Below are positions 6,540 through 13,439 of a stretch of DNA of 64,000 nt, in pieces. Under the pieces are notes generated by a model that did no database searches, had not been told where the DNA came from, and worked only from the letters and a program-made list of their open reading frames with translations. Numbering within the stretch: position 1 is the first letter of the stretch; each line of letters opens with the position of its first letter. A program made the translations under genes and the position numbers. Source of the DNA: Marinobacter sp050379415 (GTDB taxonomy: Bacteria > Pseudomonadota > Gammaproteobacteria > Pseudomonadales > Oleiphilaceae); NCBI RefSeq assembly GCF_050379415.1, contig NZ_JBNRLS010000001.1:744001-808000 (forward strand). The letters run 5' to 3'.

Positions 6540-9458
6540 TTATTGTGTCGGGAATTCGAACTTGTCCGGGTCGTTGTAGATGTGCGCGCCGGTATCCAGC
6601 CATTCCGCAATCAGGCGGAGCTCGGCTTCGGTGAGCATGCCCATGTGGCTCTGCCGGATGGCATCGGTTTCCGCGGTTTCCACCTCGTACTCGTCGTCAT
6701 CCGGATCGTCATCAAACAGGGTGAAAAAGCGGGCACTGGCAATGGCGCCACGACCACTCATCAAGCGACGGGCGAAGCATACGCCCGGGTCTGGCAGGAC
6801 CGTCATGTCGCCCTGGATGCCGTCCGGGCATTCGGTATCAAGGTTGGTTTTGTCCACCTCGACCCAATCACCGGTCTCGGTCTCGCGGATGTAGTAGTCC
6901 GGCTCGAAAAGCTCGACATAGGACTCGAGCTGGCGACCATCCCAGGAGGCATGGCCGTCGCCAAGTAACAGGCCGTTCGAGGCGCCACTACCGGAGTCTC
7001 CGGGACAGGGCTTTCCGCCCTGTTCGGCGGCGGTGTGGCAATTCTGGCATGACGTGGTATTGCCGGTGTTCGGGTTGATCCGGCATTCCCGCCAGATCGG
7101 CTGGATGTGCTCCTGGTAATTGATGGTGGCCTTGCAGTCCGCCGTCCAGTTGGTCAGGCAGCTCGGATCCGTGACCGGTTTCGGTGTGGTCAGTCCGCTG
7201 TAGCGAACTTCGAAGGCCAGGGATGGATCGGGTGGATTGGTCCAGAAATCCTCGAAATGCATGGTGTCCGCCCAGGTGGCCTGAAGGCCCTGGAGGGAGT
7301 CCACCAGTGCCTGCGCCATCGTGTCTTTCCACTTCACGGCCCGGATCTGCGGATTGGCATTGGGGAACGGCATGCCATCACCCGGCGCGCCCGGGTTGGC
7401 GGAGGCCAGTTCGACATCGGTCCGGGCGTGGGGAATGTCCACTTCCGGGTCGTGGCAGCCATAGCACTTGAGCTTCTCGCCCTCCTCCAGGCGCAGTGGC
7501 TGGGGATGCTGCATCAGGTAGTTGTAGTTGTAATCCGGCGCGGCAATCAGATCCACCCGCTTGCCGTACTTGTTCACCACCTCGAAGCTGAAGTTGGTGT
7601 CCGCCGGTACCTTGACCATGGCGGAGCCGTCCGGCTCGACCATGGCATAAGAGAGAACATCGTAGAGAATGCGGTTACCGGAACCCACCAGCGGTGTCAG
7701 ACCCAGGGGCGGCTGCGGACCATCGGGCGGGTTCAGGATCTCGTCGGTCAGAATGGCCTGCTCCAGTTCCGGGGGAATCTGGCGTACGCCAACCACCCGG
7801 ATGAAGCGTTCGGAGCGATCGTCTGGACGGGTCAAGCTCGGATCGCGGCGGGTCTCGATGCCGCCGTCGTACAGCTCGGCCATGTCGGCGCCGTCCATAT
7901 CGTAGATGCTGCGGATTTCGAACAGGGCTGTGTTGTCTTCCAGTTGCAGGTCATGGCGCTCACCGGTGTAGGGCTCGGCCAGCTCGTTACGATCGGCGAT
8001 GACGATGTCGGTATAAAGAGCCTGCTTGTGGCCCTGGACCACCGGCAGCCGGGTATTCTCGATGGGGTCCACCATCCAGATGCCGTATCGGGGCTCACCC
8101 AGATTCTCGGTGGTGGCGCTGCCCTCACAGGGAGTACTGGTGGTGCCATCGGTGGTCAGGCATTGGGCCCAGCTGGCAAGCAGACGGGCAGAGCCATCGT
8201 TGTATGGCGCAACGGCGCTGTACCAGCCGTTCGGGGACACCTGGTTGGGGTAGAAGTTGACCAGCCCGGGAGTCATGGACTCCTCGGCTTCGCCGATCAC
8301 GCTCTCGTCTACGGGCTTGCCGACAGCAAAGAAATTCTTGCTGTTGATCTTCACCACATCGCCGCCGTAAATCGGGTTGTAGATATGGCGCATGGTTGTC
8401 AGCAGGTTGCCGTCATCCAGGGGAATCGGGTCCATGTAATGGATGAAGGAGGCGTCGGAGAACTCCTCGCTCAGGCTGCCGAAGTAACGGTGCACGTTAC
8501 CGCCGGCCGGCGTGATGCGGTACATGCTCAGCACGTCTTCCACGAACACCCGCTCGCCTTCGACTTCACCAGCCAGGGACGCGCTGCATTTATCCTCTAC
8601 GGTCCATTCCTTCGGATCCTCCAGGCCGGAGGGGAAGCCACCACCATTGCCCTGACCATACCCCCCGCCGTGGGGGTGCTGGTTGAAGTTGGGGTCGTCG
8701 ATGTTTTCCAGGGTGCAGTCGGTCAGGGTTTCATAGATGCGGCCGAACCGGATGAAGACCACATGCCCGTCATTCATGGTGCTGGGCTCGATATCGTGAA
8801 ATGCACCGAAGGTGATCTGGACCAGTTCGCTGCCATCCGGTTTGACCGAGTGCAGCAGCGAGGCCGGCTCGTCGAAGTCTTCCAGGTACTCGCGCAGGTC
8901 AAGCTTCTGCCAGTCGCCCCGGGAGTGCTGGCGACTGGAGGAGAAAATGATCCGGCCTTCGTTGGTGTAGGTGGGGTTGGTGTCCTCACCCGCATTGGCC
9001 ACCAGATCGTCTTCGAAGATCCGTCGCACCTCACCGGTGGCGAAGGTGTACTCGAATATGTTCCAGGTGAAGTTGTCCGGGCTGTCCGCCGGGCCATGGG
9101 CGGCAAAGACCATGCGCTCGCCGTCCGGCGAGACATCCAGATCCTTGACGTCATAGTCCCCGCCGAAATACCCCGCCAGCACATGGCGTTCGTCCGAACT
9201 GAGAGCAATGCGGTCCCGCACCATCAGCTTTGCCCCGGGTTTGAACGCGTATGGCGCTCGGGGGTCCAGCGGTGGCCGGGCATTGACCGAGGCGGTCTCG
9301 CCCATGTCCGGGTAGTCCCGGACCACATAGGCAAAGGGCTGGTCGGAAAGCATTTCCTCCTGCCCTTCGCTGATCTGTCCCTCAAAACATCCGGTCAGCC
9401 CGACCAGTCCGAGGCTGGCCAGGGCCAGGAGGCGCAATCCGCTGCTAAATCCGATCAT
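6540..9458 (-). CDS. HzsA-related beta-propeller lipoprotein with two c-type haem sites
   Basis: The start at ATG 9458 has GGAGAG upstream and exposes a lipoprotein signal peptide with lipobox LTGC (lipidated Cys24). About residues 60-600 contain TolB-like propeller repeats (DVSPDGERMVFAA, NPTYTNEGRIIFSSS). Two CxxCH haem c motifs occur, CYGCH near residue 664 and CQNCH near 804. Layout and motifs fit proteins annotated as HzsA-related (hydrazine synthase alpha-like); this is family-level similarity and does not imply hydrazine chemistry. The mature protein, 972 residues with signal, should be anchored to an envelope membrane, probably the outer one. It lies 66 nt downstream of the TonB-like gene in the operon with the TolQ/TolR-type motor, so it may be cargo, substrate-binding subunit or redox partner of that machine. 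Confidence 0.85.
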   Translation of the reverse strand: MIGFSSGLRLLALASLGLVGLTGCFEGQISEGQEEMLSDQPFAYVVRDYPDMGETASVNARPPLDPRAPYAFKPGAKLMVRDRIALSSDERHVLAGYFGGDYDVKDLDVSPDGERMVFAAHGPADSPDNFTWNIFEYTFATGEVRRIFEDDLVANAGEDTNPTYTNEGRIIFSSSRQHSRGDWQKLDLREYLEDFDEPASLLHSVKPDGSELVQITFGAFHDIEPSTMNDGHVVFIRFGRIYETLTDCTLENIDDPNFNQHPHGGGYGQGNGGGFPSGLEDPKEWTVEDKCSASLAGEVEGERVFVEDVLSMYRITPAGGNVHRYFGSLSEEFSDASFIHYMDPIPLDDGNLLTTMRHIYNPIYGGDVVKINSKNFFAVGKPVDESVIGEAEESMTPGLVNFYPNQVSPNGWYSAVAPYNDGSARLLASWAQCLTTDGTTSTPCEGSATTENLGEPRYGIWMVDPIENTRLPVVQGHKQALYTDIVIADRNELAEPYTGERHDLQLEDNTALFEIRSIYDMDGADMAELYDGGIETRRDPSLTRPDDRSERFIRVVGVRQIPPELEQAILTDEILNPPDGPQPPLGLTPLVGSGNRILYDVLSYAMVEPDGSAMVKVPADTNFSFEVVNKYGKRVDLIAAPDYNYNYLMQHPQPLRLEEGEKLKCYGCHDPEVDIPHARTDVELASANPGAPGDGMPFPNANPQIRAVKWKDTMAQALVDSLQGLQATWADTMHFEDFWTNPPDPSLAFEVRYSGLTTPKPVTDPSCLTNWTADCKATINYQEHIQPIWRECRINPNTGNTTSCQNCHTAAEQGGKPCPGDSGSGASNGLLLGDGHASWDGRQLESYVELFEPDYYIRETETGDWVEVDKTNLDTECPDGIQGDMTVLPDPGVCFARRLMSGRGAIASARFFTLFDDDPDDDEYEVETAETDAIRQSHMGMLTEAELRLIAEWLDTGAHIYNDPDKFEFPTQ

Positions 9459-9524
9459 GATGTCTCTCTCCACCTGCACATCCGTTGCACCGGTACCCGG
9501 CGGAGGCCGGGCCCGGTGCCTTCA

Positions 9525-10469
9525 TCAACCAGGCATGAAATCAAACTTGTAATTGACGGGGGTGGCCGCCACGTCTTCCGGGCCAAACGAGATCATCTGG
9601 ATCCGCGCCAGCAGTTTCAGCTCCAGGCGCTGATCCCCCAGCTGGCTGTCCACCAGCTCTATGTCGGAGATACTGCCGTCCGGCTCGATCACGATGTGGA
9701 AGACAAACTTGCCCTGCAGTCCGGGATCGCTGCGCAATGCCCGGTTGTAGAGCGCGTAGATGGCCCCCTTGTGCTGCTCGAAGACCCGCCGGATGGATTC
9801 CATGTCCCGGCCACCGGCCACCGTCGAGCTGCGTGAGCCACCGTTGCCACTGGCACCGCTGCCACCACCGGAGCCATTGCCGATGGGGCTTTCCACCGCG
9901 GTGGAGCCTTTCCCGGCCAGCTGGGTACCGGAGCCGGTATCGTTCATCACCGAGCTGTTCACCCCACCACTGGTCTTGTTGGCCGAAGTGGCCCCCAGTA
10001 CCGAGCGGGCGGCCTTGGCGGCGGCGCCAGTTTTCACGTTTGTGTTTTCGGCCTGGAGCTTGGCGACGTTAGTGGAGCTGCGCAGGGCTGACAGTTCCTT
10101 GGAGAACGCCGCGACGCCCATCTTCGAAACCTTCTCCCGGGCCTTTTTCACTTCCTTGGCCGGTGCCGGCTCCGGAGCCGCCTTCTTGGCCTCGGTGGGC
10201 TCGGTTTTCTCTTCCTGCTTCACCGGCTCGGGCGGCGGAGGTGGCGGGGCCACCTTGCGTTGCTCGATCAGGACCTTGGCCAGGGTCGGGGGTACCCGCT
10301 CCTTTTCCTCCCGATCGATTTCCGGCAGCGGCAGCCAGGGAAAAATCACCGCCAGCAGCAGGAGCAGCAGCAACAAACGTTTGAGAATGCGTTTGAAGCG
10401 GCTGTCCTCGTCACCGCTAGCGTCCCAGGGCAATGAAAAGTCGTAAGGTGTTGCTGTCATTGCTGTCAT
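9525..10469 (-). CDS. TonB-like energy-transducing protein with AgmX/PglI C-terminal domain
   Basis: The 314-residue protein has a short cytoplasmic N-terminus, one membrane helix (about 28-45, a run of Leu), then a Pro/Glu/Lys-rich periplasmic stretch (PPPPPPEPVKQEEK) and a low-complexity Gly/Ser linker (about 180-215). The last 95 residues (SIRRVFEQHKGAIYALYNRAL ... GKFVFHIVIEPDGS) match the AgmX/PglI C-terminal domain, the TonB-like module of GltG/GltJ-type gliding-motor proteins in Myxococcus. It lacks the extra N-terminal domains of GltJ. The ATG at 10469 follows AGGAGGG. It follows the two TolR-like genes and probably carries force from the inner-membrane motor to outer-membrane partners. 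Confidence 0.88.
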   Translation of the reverse strand: MTAMTATPYDFSLPWDASGDEDSRFKRILKRLLLLLLLLAVIFPWLPLPEIDREEKERVPPTLAKVLIEQRKVAPPPPPPEPVKQEEKTEPTEAKKAAPEPAPAKEVKKAREKVSKMGVAAFSKELSALRSSTNVAKLQAENTNVKTGAAAKAARSVLGATSANKTSGGVNSSVMNDTGSGTQLAGKGSTAVESPIGNGSGGGSGASGNGGSRSSTVAGGRDMESIRRVFEQHKGAIYALYNRALRSDPGLQGKFVFHIVIEPDGSISDIELVDSQLGDQRLELKLLARIQMISFGPEDVAATPVNYKFDFMPG

Positions 10470-10482
10470 CGATTCCCTCCTG

Positions 10483-10992
10483 TCATGCGCCGCTGCTGCC
10501 GGATACCCGTGAAACGGCCATGGAGAGGTCCCGATAGTCCGCCTTGGCGCAGGTCAACATGACCCGCTTGAGCAGCGCGTAGGGGATTTCATGGTCACCG
10601 AGGATGGTCACCGCACGCCCCAGGCTTTTCTCGCGCTCGGTCAGTTCCGTGCGCTTGCTGGCCTGGAACGTCAACTCTTCCATCAGGCCATCAATCAGGC
10701 CGTCGGAGGCGATCACCTCATCCAGGGTGGCGACCGGGCGGCCATCCACCAGGATGTCGTCTTCGGTGATCGTGACCACGGTGGTCTCCTTCGGGCGTTC
10801 CTCTGCGGTGGAGTCCGGCAGGGAAACGTCGTTGACCTTGATCAGCTGGTTGGCACCGGAGTTCAACAGCAGGAAGAACACCAGGATGGTGAAGATGTCC
10901 ATCAGCGAGACCAGGTTGAGCTTGGCCGGCTTCATGAAGGTCTTGGCGCTGCTCTGGAGGCCGAAGGACGTGAACTTGTCGTTCGCGTTCAT
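10483..10992 (-). CDS. ExbD/TolR-type motor protein (Asp-containing copy)
   Basis: This 169-residue protein has one N-terminal membrane helix, LVSLMDIFTILVFFLLLN, with an Asp (D32) at the position of the proton-carrying Asp of TolR/ExbD. The periplasmic part follows the ExbD fold (ETTVVTITEDDILVDGRPV). Its ATG overlaps the stop of the upstream exbD-like gene by four bases (ATGA), indicating translational coupling. With the neighbouring TolQ-like protein it should form a proton-driven inner-membrane stator. Two TolR paralogues per locus is the arrangement of AglQ/AglS beside AglR in Myxococcus. Confidence 0.92.
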   Translation of the reverse strand: MNANDKFTSFGLQSSAKTFMKPAKLNLVSLMDIFTILVFFLLLNSGANQLIKVNDVSLPDSTAEERPKETTVVTITEDDILVDGRPVATLDEVIASDGLIDGLMEELTFQASKRTELTEREKSLGRAVTILGDHEIPYALLKRVMLTCAKADYRDLSMAVSRVSGSSGA

Positions 10993-11519
10993 GACTTACC
11001 TCCCTTCTTGGGCGCATCCCCCAGGGAGATCTCCGGGAACAGCTCGACATCCACCGCATCGGTTACCACGACGGTCTTGGCGACCCGAAGGGTATCCATG
11101 GTGGACACCAGGGACTGGTAGGTGACGCCCGGCTCGGACAACAACAAGGCATCGTTCTTGGCGATGTTCTTCGCTGCAAGCCGGCGCTTGATCTCCTGGA
11201 GCACCTCGGAGAGGGTGCGGAAATCGTGGCGGGCTTCCTCGCCCTCGGCCTCAGGCTCAATCTTGTCGATGGTCTTGACCAGATTACCGCTGGGGTAATA
11301 CACCTCGATGCCGGACTGCCGAACCACCACTTCCAGCTGCCGGTTCTCTTCGGCACTGGCGGTCTGGGCACCGGTCAGGTCGGGCAGATTGAGCTCCAGA
11401 ATCGAGATATGGTTGAACACCATACTCATCAGCAGTACCGGCACCAGCACGATCATGAGGTTCATGAACGCCGTGATGTCGATATCCGCCTCTTCCTGTT
11501 CTCTGCGTTTTGTAAACAT
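10989..11519 (-). CDS. ExbD/TolR-type motor protein (Asn in place of the channel Asp)
   Basis: The 176-residue protein has a single N-terminal helix, DIDITAFMNLMIVLVPVLLM, and a periplasmic ExbD-like domain (NRQLEVVVRQSGIEVYYPSG). Where TolR/ExbD proteins carry the membrane Asp (consensus P-x-L-D), this copy reads A-F-M-N, giving Asn20. An earlier acidic pair (D12, D14) lies just before the helix. The second paralogue downstream has Asp at the aligned position, so the two copies appear functionally asymmetric. The gene is 19 nt downstream of the TolQ-like gene and overlaps the next by ATGA. Confidence 0.9.
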   Translation of the reverse strand: MFTKRREQEEADIDITAFMNLMIVLVPVLLMSMVFNHISILELNLPDLTGAQTASAEENRQLEVVVRQSGIEVYYPSGNLVKTIDKIEPEAEGEEARHDFRTLSEVLQEIKRRLAAKNIAKNDALLLSEPGVTYQSLVSTMDTLRVAKTVVVTDAVDVELFPEISLGDAPKKGGKS

Positions 11520-11538
11520 AAGGAATTACCCGCTGTGA

Positions 11539-12204
11539 TCAGGCGTCAGACTCACGCGTGTTAACAGCGCGACGGTTGCTGCGAACGATGGTGTTCAGGG
11601 CCTTTACGCCGGCCATTTCGATGCTCTCGACGATTTCCAGGGTCTTGTTCTGCAGCAGGGAGTGGATCAGCAGCAGCGGGATCGCCGCGATCAGGCCGAA
11701 GGCCGTGGTGTTCATGGCCACGGAAATGGACTGGGACAGCAGCGTAGCCTTGTCCGCCGGATCCGCGTTGGCCACGGCGGTAAAGGCGGCGATCAGACCG
11801 ATGATGGTACCGAGCAGTCCCAGCAGGGTGGAGACGTTGGCCAGGATGGACAGGTAGTTGGTGCGCTTGGACAGGCGCGGAATGCTCTCCATCACGCCTT
11901 CCTGCATGGCGGCGTGGATGTCATCCCGGCGCGGGGAGGCTCGCATGGTGTCGAGACCAACGGAAATCAGACGTGAGATCGCGGAGTTGCCGGACTGGGC
12001 CGCCTGCTCGGCCTGATCGAATTTGTTTTCATTCATCAGCGGCAACAGTTCGCTGTAGGCGGACCGGTTGGATTGGTAGGCCCGCTTGAGGAATACCCAG
12101 CGTTCCACCGCAATGGCCAGGCCGACAAACAGCACCAGGGCGATGGGGAACATGAAAGCGCCGCCTTCCTGGAAGAATGAAACAATGCTTGTGTAAACGT
12201 TCAT
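11539..12204 (-). CDS. MotA/TolQ/ExbB family proton channel protein
   Basis: The 221-residue protein has the three-helix TolQ/ExbB layout: helix 1 at about 17-37 (FMFPIALVLFVGLAIAVERW), a cytoplasmic domain, and the paired helices 2 and 3 with the family hallmarks LSILANVSTLLGLLGTIIGL and AMNTTAFGLIAAIPLLLIH. It should form the inner-membrane stator with the two following TolR-like proteins. In Myxococcus the equivalent AglR-AglQ-AglS set powers gliding. GGAG lies upstream of the ATG. Flanking genes for TPR lipoproteins and an AgmX-type protein distinguish it from a housekeeping tol-pal or a TonB-iron locus. Confidence 0.93.
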   Translation of the reverse strand: MNVYTSIVSFFQEGGAFMFPIALVLFVGLAIAVERWVFLKRAYQSNRSAYSELLPLMNENKFDQAEQAAQSGNSAISRLISVGLDTMRASPRRDDIHAAMQEGVMESIPRLSKRTNYLSILANVSTLLGLLGTIIGLIAAFTAVANADPADKATLLSQSISVAMNTTAFGLIAAIPLLLIHSLLQNKTLEIVESIEMAGVKALNTIVRSNRRAVNTRESDA

Positions 12205-12245
12205 GGCAGGTCTCCAGACTTTTCTTTTCGTTCGGTTGCAGATTT

Positions 12246-12566
12246 TCAGTTAGTGCTTTGCCCCGAGGGCCCGGCTGGGGCCTCCAGGGAAAGTTCGTCG
12301 TAGAAGCGCATGGTCCGGGCGTGTATGTCCCGATCCACCACCTCGAATACCCGGCCGGACACCGACGTGATCGAGCGGTACAGGTTGTCCGGCCCCTCTG
12401 GTGGCTTCCAGGGGATGAAGTAACTCACCGACGGCTGTTCCTTGTCCCCGACAAAGGTACTCTCCAGATCGATGGACTCCTGGGCGCTGGCCGGAGCCGC
12501 AATCGCCCCACCCAGACACAGGGTCGCCGCAACGAGCCAGCCGGCCCCTGGATTCAGTATTCCCAT
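12246..12566 (-). CDS. Small exported protein of the glt-like operon
   Basis: The 106-residue product starts with a signal peptide ending at APASAQE. The mature part of about 75 residues is acidic and contains STFVGDKEQPSVSYFIPWKPPEGPD and a beta-rich middle. I recognise no domain. It sits between the TPR lipoprotein gene (9 nt upstream) and the TolQ-like gene, has a GGAG ribosome binding site, and is presumably a periplasmic part of the same complex. The C-terminal residues are Gly/Pro/Ser-rich. Confidence 0.75.
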   Translation of the reverse strand: MGILNPGAGWLVAATLCLGGAIAAPASAQESIDLESTFVGDKEQPSVSYFIPWKPPEGPDNLYRSITSVSGRVFEVVDRDIHARTMRFYDELSLEAPAGPSGQSTN

Positions 12567-12575
12567 GACACTCTC

Positions 12576-13439
12576 CTAGCCTTGTTCTTCGGTTTCCGGG
12601 GATCCCCCGCTGGTGGCGTCCGCTGAGACCGCCTCGCCCTCAGCGCCCTGTTCGGCAGGTACCTCCGGCTCCGGCGGTGGGTTATCGATGAAACTGGTTT
12701 CAATGCCGGTGCGGCGACGGATCTCGATGAGCCAGTCCGCCACTTTCGGGTCCGAGCCACCGGTCAGGAAGTCGTAGGCCTCGTAATGGGGCTGGGCCTC
12801 CTCCGGCCGGTTCATGTACAGGTCATAGAGGATGGCCAGATTCAGGTGCGCCTCGGGAAAGTCGTTCCAGGTTTCCAGGGCCTCCAGGTACGCGTCCCGG
12901 GCCCTGGCAAATTCACCCTGGCGCCGCTCGAACATCGCCTGTTTCAGGTAGGCGTTGACGTTGGCCGGGTTGACCTCCAGGGCCTTCTGGTAGTACTCCC
13001 GGGCCTTTTCGGGCTTCTCCCGCTGTTCGGCGAGCTCGGCCAGCTTTACCCAGGGGCCGGAAAGCTCCGGGAAGTCCTTGGTCATGGCCCAGAACCCTTT
13101 GCGGGCCATCCGCAAATCACCGTCTTTCATCAACGCCATGGCATGGGCAAAAGCCGCCTGAGCGGCCGGCGGGACCGGCGCCGGCTGCTGGGTGTACGGG
13201 TTCGGTGCCGGCACATAGGGAATTTTCTTGCCCTCGGCATCGTAGGCCTGTTGCGGCAGGAACACGCCGCCGCTGCTCTCGGCCGGATCGGCCTGCGCCT
13301 TTTTCTCGGCGGGCCCGGATTCGACCACTTTCGGCCCGGATTCGGTCTGCTTGACCGGCAGGACGCCGGCGCAACCGGGGAGCAGGGCCAGCACCAGCAA
13401 CGCGGCCGGGGTGGATGCCTTAACGGATGCCATCGCCAT
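12576..13439 (-). CDS. TPR-containing lipoprotein (GltE/AglT-like position)
   Basis: The 287-residue protein has a lipoprotein signal peptide with lipobox LPGC (Cys23). A linker of about 70 residues leads to at least three tetratricopeptide repeats at about 105-220 (ELSGPWVKLAELAEQREKPEKAREYYQKALEVNP is not quoted in full; ANVNAYLKQAMFERRQGEFA and NDFPEAHLNLAILYDLYMN are two of them). The C-terminal 40 residues are acidic and disordered. The start overlaps the end of the upstream large TPR gene by 20 nt; a second ATG two codons later is possible. By order and layout it corresponds to the TPR lipoproteins of the Agl/Glt gliding machinery, probably a scaffold at the inner face of the outer membrane. 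Confidence 0.85.
   Translation of the reverse strand: MAMASVKASTPAALLVLALLPGCAGVLPVKQTESGPKVVESGPAEKKAQADPAESSGGVFLPQQAYDAEGKKIPYVPAPNPYTQQPAPVPPAAQAAFAHAMALMKDGDLRMARKGFWAMTKDFPELSGPWVKLAELAEQREKPEKAREYYQKALEVNPANVNAYLKQAMFERRQGEFARARDAYLEALETWNDFPEAHLNLAILYDLYMNRPEEAQPHYEAYDFLTGGSDPKVADWLIEIRRRTGIETSFIDNPPPEPEVPAEQGAEGEAVSADATSGGSPETEEQG

Noticed and set aside
6540..9458. Evidence for anammox hydrazine synthesis
   Set aside because: Only a distant alpha-subunit-like domain is present, with no beta/gamma subunits or hydrazine dehydrogenase; the name reflects fold similarity only.
7107..9836. Very long open frame (909 codons) on the plus strand
   Set aside because: It is antisense to the HzsA-related lipoprotein gene, has no ribosome binding site and its translation lacks known motifs; high GC keeps the opposite frame open.
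11539..12204. Housekeeping tolQ of the Tol-Pal system
   Set aside because: No tolA, tolB, pal or ybgC nearby; two TolR copies and an AgmX-type protein are present instead.
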